A stretch of DNA of 64,000 bases, taken from positions 106,909,544 to 106,973,543 of the forward strand of contig OW121852.1 of the NCBI GenBank assembly GCA_933228895.1, read 5' to 3'. Shown here in pieces: positions 25,871 through 36,730 of this stretch. A program made the position numbers and the translations under genes. Each line of letters begins with the position of its first letter. The first letter of the stretch is position 1. A model generated the notes under the pieces. The model saw only the letters and a list, made by a program, of their open reading frames with translations. It was not told the DNA's origin and searched no databases. The DNA comes from Platycnemis pennipes (taxonomy: Eukaryota > Arthropoda > Insecta > Odonata > Platycnemididae).

Positions 25871-26057
25871 CTTTCGGAAAAGGTCAGAAGAGCCAGCTAC
25901 GGGGAGGGAAAGGAGGAACGGGTGAAGGAGGGAAAGAGGGAAAAAGGAATGAAGAGTTGAAACGTGTGGAAAAGAGTTGATATTTTGGGTTCAAACACCT
26001 ACAGTACAATACCAAAGTATTGTGCCAAGTGAGGAATTCAAACATAGTGTATGCATA

Positions 26058-26953
26058 CAAGGTGGGACCCAAAAGTAACAGGAATTGTTTTGAAGAGCAC
26101 GGACCATTTGTAATACAGACTTCGGCTGTTAGGGGTATGGAGCTCAAATCCTTCTCTAGTCATTAAGACAAGCAGCAACGTTGGGAGAGGTTCTACGAAG
26201 TGCCTGTGAATTTTGTAGTGAGAGCTGTTTTGCGCATCGGTGAATTCTCGTGATCAATGCACGAACGAGAAATTTTGTTTACTGCTCGGGAAAGACGCTG
26301 CGGAAACAATTGCTATGCTGAAAACAGGTTACAAAGAAAATGCTTTAGGAACCTCCCAAGTGAATGACAGGTATAATGGTTTCAAAATAGGAGAAATGTC
26401 AATTGACGATCTTCCTCGCACTGTGTCTCATGGACCGATGAAAAGGTCGGAATATTTAACGACCCTGTGCGCGGAGATCGACGGCAGAACATTGATGAAC
26501 TAGCTGAGTTGTCTGGGATGTCATAGAACTCAATCTAATGAATTTAGACAATTTAAAACGAGAAAAGTGGCGGACAAATCTGCGGCGCCCTTGCTGACGT
26601 GGCAGGCAAAGAGGATTCGCCTTGGAATATGCCGTCAACTGAAGCAGCAAGACTCCATTGCCCCGCATTCGTTTTTCGCCTGATTTGACAACTTTTTTCT
26701 GTTTCCTCAAATGAGAAGAGACTGGAAAGGAAAATCTTTAGCTGGTATAGACATCGTAAAACGCAAAATGATGGAGGCCCTGAAAGGCATCGGAGAAGAT
26801 ATCTGTTATGTTTTGAAAGCTGGAAAAAAAAGGATGGTCAAGTCTCATCACTAAAATAGGGAGTACTTTGAACATGACTAATGTTAGTATCACGAAATAC
26901 TAAAAACAGCTGGTGCAAATGTGGAATTCCGATTTCTTTTGGGTCTCCCGTCG
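26058..26953 (+). mobile_element. Mariner element, internally deleted
   Basis: The ends are imperfect terminal inverted repeats of about 29 bases (left caaggtgggacccaaaag; right end reads cgacgggagacccaaaag on the other strand), each bordered by TA, the mariner target duplication. The 5' part (26220-26560) encodes the mariner helix-turn-helix region: EKFCLLLGKDAAETIAML, then NGFKIGEMSIDDLPR, and after a frameshift DRRQNIDELAELSGMS. The 3' part encodes SPDL..FF.F, RRDWKGKSLAGIDIVKRKM and CFESWKK, the transposase C-terminus. At 896 bp it is shorter than the usual 1.25-1.3 kb. The first two catalytic Asp regions are deleted and the third is not conserved, so it is inactive. Confidence 0.88.
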
Positions 26954-26974
26954 TACACGCAAAAATACATGAAC

Positions 26975-27200
26975 GGAAAGGTGGACGAATGAGGTGATGA
27001 ACATGCTTCGAGAGAAGTTTACTGTCAAGGATTAGGAGAAAGCACAGGAGGATGATGGGACATATAGTGAGGGGCAATAGATTGCTCAAGGTCACTATCC
27101 AAGGTAGGACTCTGGGGAAGAGAGGATGACGAAAAAGAAGGAAGTCCATTGCCGATACATTTAAAAAAGGCAAGACATGTCGACTTGAAGAGTGAAATAA
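26975..27200 (+). mobile_element. Non-LTR retrotransposon relic, C-terminal fragment
   Basis: The translation reads RRRMMGHIVRGNRLLKVTIQ, then GRTLGKRG and RKRRKSIADTFK. This matches the end of the LINE ORF (IGHILRGDSLLK-like, GKRGRGR-like, then a basic stretch). Frames shift and stops intervene. It begins only 22 bases after the mariner end. Confidence 0.6.
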
Positions 27201-27559
27201 CATTTGCATGTAGCCGAGAAATAAATGCTTTGCATAGATGAGTTGGGACACTCCATCAGAGCCTACAAAAACAGGATGAAGGCAATATATATATACTATA
27301 AACTTTACTACCTTTACATATGCGTGTGAATATGAATTTCGTGCAATGGCATTTACAAATGCATATGGGATTCTTATCCCATGTGCACTTGTAATCGCCA
27401 TAGAATACGGAATATTTGTGATTGGGAAAGGATAGAGAACGTGGATACGAGAAAAAATCTACACGTATGCTGGCGACTGATAACTAGGGAAATTTGCACT
27501 ACTTTGGAGAGGTGAGTAATCCGGCAGGGATTTCAGCAAACACAGAGAGGATAGTGATG
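27201..27559. other. No recognisable gene
   Basis: A+T-rich linker with a short TA repeat near 27286-27300. Nothing else identified. Confidence 0.4.
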
Positions 27560-27665
27560 GAGTTGGAACCTGGCATTGGAATCAGCCTACTCTTCACGAA
27601 AGGCGCCATGAGGTTCACATTTTAACGTCCCATCCAACGGGTGGAATATTGAACATGAACTGCTC
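27560..27665 (-). mobile_element. SINE-A fragment, body only
   Basis: On the minus strand this contains the family's central segment: the atgggacgttaaa motif and the ggcgcctttcgt-like and agtaggct-like blocks in the right order. The tRNA head is missing. It faces the plus-strand copy that begins about 30 bases later. Confidence 0.65.
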
Positions 27666-27689
27666 TTCGAGGAGAATCCAATTAGTAGT

Positions 27690-27905
27690 CGTTATAATGT
27701 GATTAGGATTGCTTTTGTGTGGTGATTAGTGCATTGGCCTCCCATTTTCAGGGCCCGGGTTCGAATACCGGCAGTGAGAAGGTATTTTATTCGTCCCTTC
27801 TTGAGTGTCGTGACCACTCCAAGTTCAGAAATCCGTCCGCTGAATGGGACATTAAACTAGGGACCCCGCCTTTCGATGATAAACTCTCTTCTAACAGTAA
27901 GTGCA
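27690..27905 (+). mobile_element. SINE-A copy, 3'-truncated
   Basis: The head shows an A-box-like tgtggtgattagtgcattgg and a B box (cccgggttcgaataccgg), then ttcttgagtgtcg and the central gaatgggacattaaac. The 3' part after the ggaccccgcctttcg block has decayed. With 27560-27665 it forms an inverted pair. Confidence 0.75.
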
Positions 27906-28639
27906 AGTTTAGGATTCATGATAGGATTTCCATGGCTCGCAGGAAATAAGAAAAATAAACCTTACAGCGACAACTTGTTTTTATTTTATCCTTATTCTCA
28001 CATTTAAAATTAGAGTGAACGGCACAGTCAAAAGATCAACAGGAAACTGTGAAATAGTGATGAATTAATTCGGAATGAAAGGAGAGCAAGATTGAGACGA
28101 GGTCACGAGGGGAAATACTTCACGTCGCAGGCCACAAGGGATTCAGAAACGAAAGGAAACAAATGAAGGAGCGGGAAGGAAGGGAGAAGAGAAAAGGAGT
28201 GGGCGGGGAGAGAAAGAGTGGAATAGATGAGGGAGAGAAGAACAAGGGTCCTAGGGCAAGTCGGAGAATGTGCTTCTGGTTTTATTGAAGGAGAAACAAG
28301 GGTCCGTGGGGAAATAAAAAGAAAAAAAATACTTTGCGGCTTAACTTTGAATACCACAAAGTGATTTATACTCGGCGACCCTTTCCAGGAGGGAAGAAAA
28401 ACCGTGGCACATGAAAATGCGGTAGGGATTTCGAATCTGCTGCGACGAGGGAGAATTGTTCTTCTCCACATTTGAATTTCAACACTTTAAACGGGCCTCA
28501 GTATTGTTTTTAAAAATTGGGCAGTTTTCATTATCAAACTGTAGCAAGCTGTATCAATACGCCAAGGGATTATAAATAGTACGATATAGTACACTTTTCG
28601 AGCTCGTAAAGTCTGTTTACACCCGGATATATTCTATTA

Positions 28640-29050
28640 AAACGTTAAAAATCCTTTCCACAATCAGCATCTGTGTAGCCCGTCTCATTCGTAGTCACGA
28701 GAGGGAGTGGAGAAGGATGGAAAAGATGAGTTGACTGGAAGAAAAGCAACCGAGAAAGTACTCGAGACGGTACAGGAGGAGAGGAAGCTGATAGGAGAAA
28801 TATATAACAGGCAGAGAGAGAGAGAGAGGAAAAAAGAGAGATAAGGGTCGAGGAAGTTTTGAAGTATGTTAGTATGTAAAGAATGTTTGGTAAGTGGTTA
28901 AGTGGGAGAAGAACAGGTAGTTTGGATGGAATGATGAGAAGCGGGAAGTATGAGAAATTAAAGGACGTCATCAGAAAGATAGGTTTCATAAGAAGAATTT
29001 TTATGTCCATTTCCTATCTTGACCGGTAGAGCACAAATAATAATATTAAT
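28640..29050 (+). mobile_element. LINE relic, ORF end plus 3' end
   Basis: Fragments read REWRRMEKM, then EERKLIGEIYNRQRERER, then SGRRTGSLDGMMRSGKYEKL. These correspond to WRRMEKVMW, EERNLIDEIRRRQ and GRRRTGSLDRMMGGRCEGL in the copy at 39020-40165. The non-coding end is shared too: accggtagagcaca then aataataatattaat, compared with acggtagaaaactaatatta there. The two therefore belong to one LINE family with a TAA-rich 3' end. A GA microsatellite (28815-28830) lies inside the ORF relic. Confidence 0.72.
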
Positions 29051-29773
29051 TTATCGCGAAATAAACGAATTAAAACTAAGACACTCCGATCCATACTGAA
29101 CAATTTAAAACTGTCCGTCAGTACCAATGGCACCAAGATGCAATATCACTGTTCTCCAAGAGTGCTTCTCGTCGGAGATTGTTATCTCCTCTTCGGAGAA
29201 GATACCTCTCGATACCGCATGGTGAAATTGAGTTGACACATGGAGTGAAGTAAGAAGCAATCAGATCTAGTTTTTGAACGAGGAAATCATTTCCGAATTC
29301 GCATTGAATACTGCGTCGAGCTTCAGGAGGAATACTGCAGTTCCTTGAGCGACCTTAGAAATGCGGTGACCCTCAAGTCAAATGGACCATTCTCAAAGGT
29401 CTCGATAAGGGAGTATTTCTAATTAGAGGTCGCCACCATATTGGGAATCGATACTTTTGCCCGTTACACACCCACAAATCTGTAACAAGCTGGCATAGAC
29501 GAAATATCTGGCGTAGACACTCGTGACGCAAAACTTCCGAGATCTTGCATGTACCTTACAGGCCTATTTATTCCTTAGCCTGAATACCATACGATTGGGA
29601 AACCCCTAATGGAACTATCGACAATCCTGAGAAAATTAGCTGCCATTCAGAATATTTCTAAGTATCGACAAGACCACGACCTTGCATAATTTAATATAAC
29701 ATTCACAAACACAGATAAATATGAGAGTCACTTCGTCAAGTAAAAGGCACAGACCAAATCAGGGAGATAAATA
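29051..29773. other. No recognisable gene
   Basis: Mixed sequence with a short hairpin-like stretch near 29175-29210 (gagattgttatctcc region). No family recognised. Confidence 0.4.
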
Positions 29774-30298
29774 ATTGACATTCTAATATAGTCAATCATT
29801 GCTGTTAAAAATAAAACCCTAAGGTTTTTTCATTTGATTCATTTTCTGAATATTACTGACAAGCAATTCCATTCCCAAGAAATACTTAAACATCATTAAT
29901 TTCGTTTGAGAACAATTTTTATAAGGCGACCTTATTTTATTAAGATGATTAGTGAAATCAAGAAATCGAAAGACAAACGTTGCTTATAAAAATTCCGTTC
30001 CATTCCACATTTGACGTGACTTTTACTCGGTAAAAGCCTCGTGAAATTTTACTAATGTAAAATGTAATTTTGAAAGCCACCTATGTTGAACGAATTAAAT
30101 ATATGGATTCAGACTTTATAGCAAACGGGAAACTTCAAACATAGGAACCCTCGTCCAATAAAGTCATAGCTCCAAAAACAGTTACATCAGTCGAACCTGA
30201 GAATTCTTCTGAAGCCGAAAAAATACCCGTTCCCAGTATTACTGACATACTAAGAATCAATCATTGTTGTTAAAAATAAAACCCTAAGGTTTTTTCAT
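29774..30298. repeat. Direct repeat pair of about 60 bp, 465 bp apart
   Basis: 29774-29833 and 30241-30298 share tcaatcattg, then gttaaaaataaaaccctaag and gttttttcat, with a few differences at the start. The intervening sequence shows no gene. The pair could be two copies of a small interspersed element or the ends of a larger insertion. Confidence 0.7.
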
Positions 30299-30442
30299 AT
30301 TTCATTGATAGGGTAACAAGTAAGCTGAGCAAAGGAATTAAGGACATGCAAATAGCCCAATACTGCTACTACCCACCGTCATTAATCTATGATGAGAAAA
30401 CAACTGTCCGTTTAATCTTCATCAATACCCTATCAATGAAAT
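30299..30442. mobile_element. 144-bp element with 17-bp perfect inverted ends
   Basis: The terminal 17 bases (atttcattgatagggta) at 30299-30315 are exactly complemented at 30426-30442. The interior is not palindromic, so it looks like a small MITE rather than a foldback. No target-site duplication is visible, so assignment to a superfamily is not possible. Confidence 0.5.
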
Positions 30443-30597
30443 CGGCCGGCGTATGGCAACAATATTGAGGAAAATTGTCAAGCTATTTACCAAAATGTAA
30501 ATTTTCCATAAAACACCCGAGAGCAGTTGATTTACTTCGAAAGCAGGCCAACCAATGGTCGCGGATGCGAATGTCTTTGAACAACGAACCATAAGGA

Positions 30598-30985
30598 GGA
30601 TCGGGCTGGTGTGGCCCACACTGAAGCCCATATATTTCCCATATATGTCCCATATATAGGCCTCAGTGTGGGGGTACAGTATTGGCTTCCTATCCTCGGG
30701 TCCTAGCTGCAATTCCGAGAGTGACAGATATTTTTCATTGGTATTTCGGTCCCCACTTGAGTACTGTTTGGATACACTTAATGTTGACTACTTCGATCAT
30801 ATCACGAGACATAAAGCCGTGGTCTTCTTGACGTCTTTCGTTATGAACAGGCGAATGCCGACGCCGCGTTTCCCTCCACCCACTCTCCGTTCCCTCACAA
30901 ATGTCTACCTTTAACCTTTCACCCGTCTTTCCTAAAGTACGCAAATGAGCTTAGCTGTCGGTGTCTTCCCCGTCTTAACTACTTA
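30598..30985 (+). mobile_element. SINE-A copy interrupted by a hairpin
   Basis: The start (ggatcgggctggtgtgg) and the rest of the SINE (ggtacagtattggc, cggtccccacttgag, aatgccgacgccgcg, acgcaaatgagcttagctgt) are in family order. Sequence 30615-30672 is foreign to the family and sits inside the A-box region of the tRNA-like head. The central ggatgggacg motif is strongly mutated here. Confidence 0.8.
30615..30672. mobile_element. 58-bp hairpin nested in the SINE head
   Basis: Its ends, cccacactga and tcagtgtggg, are exact complements, followed inward by an imperfect ag-cccatatat / atatagg-c match and a short repeated catatat core. No other SINE-A copy in the window carries it. It is either a tiny foldback insertion or a template-switch product. 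Confidence 0.65.
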
Positions 30986-31619
30986 TCTTCAACTTCCACA
31001 GCCGCTGTGGTTCCCTTCCATTCAACTCAAGCGATTCTTCCCAACCCGATCAATTTGATACGTCCCTAGCCCCACTCGCTGCTAACTCCCCACAGAGATA
31101 AATACTACATGGTAATGCGCCGCCAATACGGCCCACCCCAAGCCCACAGATCCTTTTTCTAGACACCTCCGTGGGGAATTCCTTCCCCTTCGCCCAATAT
31201 CACTTTCATCTTTCCAGCACCGACCACAAACCATGGCGACGAACTAAATTTGAACCCATTGCCAGAGAGGAATTACCACGGAAGGAGCGAAATGCAGCGT
31301 CGGTCAAAAGATTAAGATAAAAAGGAGTAAATATGCTTTCCCTTTGAATTCATCTTGCGGGAGAAGTAATTTCTGAGAGTCCCCCCTACAATGAATTTCA
31401 CCTTGGTCCTCTCAATCTCGGCCCGGCTATGCAAAGGAACCAAAACCATTGATACCAAAACGAAAAGAGGGTGAATGTTCGAATGCATATTCGAGAAAGC
31501 ATGAATGGGCCAAAGAAAAACGCAAAGTTAACGCATTCTGTGAATATTGTCAGAAGTATCCACGGTGCTCCGACTGCTTAACATATGCCTAATTTAAATA
31601 AATCCTAACCTTGAACCCA
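30986..31619. other. No recognisable gene
   Basis: Moderately C-rich, then A+T-rich, without recognised coding or repeat families. Confidence 0.4.
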
Positions 31620-31745
31620 AAACAAACAGCAGTCCAGGAAGGTCGCGTTCGTTTTAGATTTTTATTTTGGGATACGAACCCGTGATCTTTAGCTTGCTGG
31701 GCCAGCAACTCTCACATCTGTCTACCGCGGCATCCCCGAGCATGC
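31620..31745 (-). mobile_element. Possible SINE-B relic
   Basis: On the minus strand a tRNA-like segment (gatgccgcggtagacagatg, then a B box cacgggttcgtatccc) is followed by a decayed tail with caaggttaggattta, resembling the SINE-B downstream pattern. Divergence is high. It could instead be an isolated tRNA pseudogene. Confidence 0.4.
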
Positions 31746-33363
31746 CTCAACTAAGATAGGCACCAAAGGCATGATAGCGTGCAGGAACACTAAAATGCCT
31801 CAGTTGAAATAGTTTGCAAGAAAGGGGGAATTTTATCAGGATAAAAACTTTGTTCGAAGCTCATGCATAAGGTCTGAAGAGAGCGAGCAGTGTTATTGAA
31901 AAAACTTACAAAAGAATAACCATGAACATAAAGTACGGATGCAGAACAGGAAAATTGACAAAACTAAGTTCCATTCATAACCACTGCAATAGAACAGCGG
32001 AATATTTCCAGAAGACGTTTGTCGCCCATTCACGGAGACTTGGTAGGAATTTAAAGAAAAGGTAACATTTTTACGAGGAATTCGTAATATTAACATCTCT
32101 TAACGGACGTTTCAGTATTAATTATTTTTAATGCACTCATATTTGATTAAATACCATTTTATTAAAAGACTTAAAACATTGATATGCCAACTTAATTTGG
32201 GTATCACTCAAATATTGCACATTTTTAGATAAAAATAATTTATTTAGAAACAAGAAAATCAGACGAAACGACTCGATTTCTTGTTCAAATAACGAATTCA
32301 GTTGGGTTCCTACCGCTATTACGCGGGCCTCAGAGCAAAACAGAAAAAATACAACCTTACAGCCGATATACTTTATCTCTTAGCTTTACCTCTTATACTT
32401 TATCTCTTAAATATACTACCAAATCTGAACCGCTAAGTCTTAAGCAAAACTATTATTTGCAAGACGAGACCAAACTTGGAAGATTCAAAATGTAGGAGCC
32501 ATTAGTGTTAAATTTCCTGGGAAGGAAGAGTCACAAGCAATAGGAACTGTTTCACTGTAATCACAAAAGAAACATTATACTGACTGGGTGAGGCCAATTT
32601 CCTTGCAGCGGGTATTACTTCCAGAATTCGCAAAGAGTATTGGAGAAAACGACACTACTTTCTCGCCAATTTCACGCACACCACACTCAATTCATTCTGT
32701 TACGACGTTTTCCATTAATGGAAAAACCAGCCCTGCACGGCCGAGGAACAGAAGTTGAGCCATTCACCATGAAAAATCGTGAGAGAACGACATGGAGTAG
32801 GAGTACACTGGTTTCGGTGTAGAGCAAGGGGGCCTTTGATCCGAACAGAAAGGAATTCCTGATGAAGAAACGAGGGAGGGAAGTGAAAGAGGAAAAGATG
32901 AGTACTTCTTGAAAAAAATCGTGAGAATATTGAGAGGACTGAATATGATGCAAGCGAGAGAACGCGGCATATTTCTAAGCAACGGAATACATATTTCTGA
33001 TACCAAACGACTGTTGATCAAACGAGGGAAATCACGTACATTGATGCAATCTCCTACCAAATAGACCATTATTCCAGAGAAGAGAGAAGAATCTCGTATA
33101 AAAAATTTCAAAACATAATTGTAGTCAAATAGTACATAGTTAAATATATTTAGAGGGATATATCGAAGCCGTACGCTCCAGAGAACATCATATGCAAACG
33201 AATAACGCTTATACAACTGCTGCGGTATAGAAAAGCGGAGGGATGGAATCATACACACTATCTGCTGTAATTGGCAACAGAAAACATAAACAGCAAGTTA
33301 CTCCAGTTCCAGCTAAATAAAAAATACATGAACTATGCGAAATACTCTTAGCACAAAAATAAC
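31746..33363. other. No recognisable gene
   Basis: A+T-rich, with overlapping minus-strand frames at 32687-33258 that match no known family. Confidence 0.4.
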
Positions 33364-33370
33364 ATTTCGA

Positions 33371-33710
33371 GGTGATTGGGTTGGTGTGGTGGTTAGAGTA
33401 CTGGTCTTCCATCCCGAGTGCCCGGGTTCGATTCCCGGAAGTGGCGGATTTTTCAGTGGCAAACCGGTCCCTTACTTGAGTGTCTAGTGGAGGGCATTCA
33501 GGTCCAGTACTCCGTCCGTCGGATGGGACGTTAAGCCGTGGTCCTCTTGACACCTGGCGTTAATAGTAGACTAATGCCGACGCCGGGTTTCACTCCACCC
33601 TTTCTCCGTTCCCTGAAAACTCCTACCATTACCCAGTTACCCGCCTATCCTATATGGCGCAAATGATCTCAGCTGTCGGTCGCCTCTCCTGAATAACCAA
33701 CCAAATTGAT
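33371..33710 (+). mobile_element. SINE-A copy (tRNA-derived), well preserved
   Basis: Complete from gattgggttggtgtggtgg through a clear B box (cccgggttcgattcccgg), the central ggatgggacgttaagccg motif, the ctaatgccgacgccgggttt block and the tggcgcaaatgatctcagct block, ending in gaataaccaaccaaa. The 7-bp atttcga occurs at both sides (33364-33370 and 33711-33717), consistent with a target-site duplication. About 340 bp in all. Confidence 0.92.
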
Positions 33711-33964
33711 ATTTCGAAGTATTAGTACCCTATCATCGTTTTTTGCCATTCACAAACAACGTTGCATGAAACTGATTAAACAAAGGGCCAATAGTGTGAG
33801 AGAATTAAATATATGCAGTGTTGGACGCTGTAAATTATAATTTGAAGAGTTCATCCTGAAGCAACACGAAATGTACACCTTGGAAAAAGAGCAACACATT
33901 TGGGAGCCCGGTATTACACCCCACTGGCTTTGTATCTTAAATCTTTTTTTTTAATAGCTATAGT

Positions 33965-34140
33965 TGGATTAACTTTGAAAAGAAGATGGGACAACATTAT
34001 CGGCCATATCTTGATACATAATAGACTGATGAAGATAATAGTCTAGGAAAAAGTGAACAGGATGAATTGAAAAGGCAGACCACGGATGCAATATATGAAA
34101 ACAATACGAGAGAGAATAATTGAGCGAATATGCTAAGATA
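33965..34140 (+). mobile_element. Non-LTR retrotransposon relic, C-terminal fragment
   Basis: The translation reads LKRRWDNIIGHILIHNRLMKIIV, interrupted by stops, then KGRPRMQYMKTIRERIIE. It matches the IGHILRHDGLMKTIVEGK and GRGRPRMQYMxQ blocks of RTE/jockey-like LINE ORFs. It is a short inactive fragment. Confidence 0.65.
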
Positions 34141-35619
34141 ATGATACTGATGTAAAACACTTTTCTGCCCACTTCATTTGCTCTTTAAACCTTTTTTTGA
34201 AAGTTGTTACGTTTTGACTATAATGTGACTTCAAATCCTTTTCAAAGCATGATATGTAATGCATGCTTGAAGTGAATGAATCCCCTGCCACACACCTTTA
34301 TGGTGGCTTGCTGGATATTATGTAGATGTACATCAAAATGGCCCGGCAACTCCGCATTTCAAGCGTGGATGGCCCCAGAGTGCAGCGGAGAGAGTTGTTT
34401 TATGACCCGAAAGCGGTACGGGAGTGGCTTCCTTGGCCTGGGTGCGGGAAAGCGGAGATGTGGGTCTCGTCTCCGGGAAAGGGAAAGGAGTCGAAAGTGA
34501 AAGGGGACCTCGAGGTCGAATCCACTCGCTGCGGAGAAGATTTATCCTTTCAAGCCGAGATGCGATTTTTAGGAATGCAATCGATTCCGCACAAGGAGGT
34601 TAGAATGTACTGGAGGAGGCATCGCAGCAGATTCTTGAAGGCAGCGGCCATCTTTGTAGGTACGACAAATGACCTTTCCACTCGCGATATTCGTACGGAT
34701 GAAGTTGTTTTTACACGCGGTAAAACTTAGAGGAGTATGATGGAATGTATTGCTTATATTTGCCAAAGAAACTAAGAAAAAGCACAAATGGGCAAATAAA
34801 GTATTTTAAATGCGTTAATTCGGAGCAGTTTTAGCAATAAAATCAAGTCCTTGGGAAATAAAATGCATTAATACCTTCCTTAAATAGTCTTAGGAAGATT
34901 AACTGACGCCACTGCCATGAATTTAGAGACCGATTTCGTTATTACTCATAGTTGAAAATGATACACATGCAGTCTCCATAAGAGGCCGAATATAACGTAC
35001 GGAGTAGGTGGGGCCTAATCGTTCCCAAACACCATTCTGGATTCATTGTCACCCATGGGCTGGCATGACAATGCCACCTCCAGTACATTCTAGTCTCTTA
35101 GATTCAGTCCAAGATGTGATCAGATTTCTAAACGAGACTGAATGCTCACTCGTGGTGGGATCAGAAGCTAAAAAATTAAATCCACTGAGATATCCTGAAT
35201 GCTGGAGAGCCGTGGCAAACTTATTTCAGTCCTAGCCAAAAGCAAGGTTTTACACCCGAAGCGGTCTGATTGTTGCGTTTAGGTTCTCTCCATAAAGGTA
35301 TTAACTACAAGGGCGGGTATTTCGGCCTGAACCATCAGTAATTCCTAGAAAGTTCTGGTACCAAGTTAATCACACAGCTTGGGGGGAGTTGGACATGTTC
35401 CAAAAGCCATATCCCACATTTGAATCCTGGAAATTGCGACAGTGGGTCTCCACCATACGTCCCGATTTTAGTAGCTGGAATTTAATTTTGAATGACCATA
35501 ATTTATAAATAAAAAGGAATCACTTCCTTTTGCCGCCATTCAGCTTCGGCATCTAGAAGGGTGGCATACGCAATGAAATTCTAATGTGGAAATTTAAAGC
35601 ATAATTTCATAATTCAATA
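34141..35619. other. No recognisable gene
   Basis: 34300-34730 is less A+T-rich and holds overlapping plus-strand frames (74 and 134 codons) that match no family. A 16-base stretch (cctccagtacattcta) at 35079-35094 recurs inverted near 34600-34615, within slightly longer imperfect matches. The remainder is A+T-rich. Confidence 0.4.
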
Positions 35620-35730
35620 GGTACTTTTATTTGAGTCGACAGCGGTAGGAATCTCAGAGACGGACTAGAGACATAAAGGTCGCAGATACGAATCCATCTC
35701 GAGCATGGGTGTTGACTATGTTCAAGGATG
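35620..35730 (+). mobile_element. Weak tRNA-like (SINE-B?) candidate
   Basis: A degenerate A-box-like stretch (gcggtaggaatctcag) precedes a degenerate B box (gcagatacgaatcc) and then a gttcaaggatgga stretch resembling the SINE-B tail. This would be the only plus-strand member. Low confidence. Confidence 0.25.
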
Positions 35731-36059
35731 GACTCAGTTCGGAAGGTACCTACGATATTATCTTCGTTGCAGACACACCTATAACCATAGTTTACTAATA
35801 TTAATGCATTCGTTCCACGAAACAGCAATACCGCACAACAACATTATCCAACCGAAACAAAAATTCCAAGAAGAGTAGCTCTCTACACTCCTTGCGAAAA
35901 TCTTACCCAGCAAAGGATCGGACATATTCCGGAGGTCACATGGAGGTCAGCATTAGGAGAAGGCTGGCATTATTTTGATTTTAATATTCTTCTGTGCCAA
36001 TGAAATAGTTCCTGAAAACATTCGTAGCAATATTATATTTGATCTAACTGACTTAGGTT

Positions 36060-36205
36060 TTTTTTAGTTGATCTAGTTCCACCATCTCAAATATTCTTAA
36101 ACCTAATAAACAACAGAGCATATAGGTATAATCAAGATGGCATTCGAACCTACGAATTTTCTTCCGTTAGGCTGGCCTATTACCAACCTGGCTACCATGT
36201 TCGGC
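36060..36205 (-). mobile_element. Possible SINE-B relic
   Basis: On the minus strand catggtagccaggttggtaa and a B box (taggttcgaatgcc) are followed by tgttgtttattaggtttaag, similar to the SINE-B tail. The frame on the opposite strand is a shadow. Confidence 0.4.
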
Positions 36206-36529
36206 CTAAAAATATTAGCTAAGAACATGAAAACGATCTCCAGAAGTGTTTCAAACCCACTTTTTGAGAATGTACGTTCGGACGCAAATGGAAAAACTCC
36301 ACTAACACCCCACCATTCAATGCAAGATGGGCATCATGCAATTAATTTAACATTAATCAATCGATAATTACATGGTTTTTTACGGGTAGGAAGGTGGATA
36401 TAAATATGAGGATTGTAACCCGTTGTATACGTTCCCCGGATGTAAGGTACTATACCGCCGTACACGCATGAGCTATGAACTAAAAACGTGCAGATTTGTA
36501 GACGGGACTTGTTAGCGTTGGCGAGAGAA

Positions 36530-36730
36530 GAATCTAGACTGACGCTTCGGCCGCGAAAATATGGGAAACGGCGTCTAGTTTAGGCCGCCTAGCGCGGCCG
36601 GAGCCGGCAATATTAAATGGCCCAATGGCCGTCGGCGAAGCGTGATTGGCCAAACACGCCGCGACATCAAAGCCCATTACATGCCCGCCTCCCCTCGGGG
36701 CATCGATCCCGCGGTTGAAGGCAGGCAGGG
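36530..36730. promoter_or_regulatory. CpG-rich patch with inverted CCAAT box
   Basis: A short, strongly GC-rich stretch with many CpGs contains gcgtgattggccaaac; ATTGG is an inverted CCAAT box. Similar attggcc sites occur in the CpG-rich patch at 49860-50345. This may be a promoter or enhancer, but no transcript start or exon can be tied to it. Confidence 0.25.

Noticed and set aside
26838..27401. 187-codon minus-strand frame
   Set aside because: It is the complement of the mariner end and a plus-strand LINE relic.
33371..33450. Functional glycine tRNA gene
   Set aside because: A and B boxes are present, but the acceptor stem does not pair and the unit continues into a 340-bp SINE with many relatives.
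34600..35094. Inverted 16-base match (cctccagtacattcta)
   Set aside because: Extension beyond the core is poor and no element boundary or duplication is visible.
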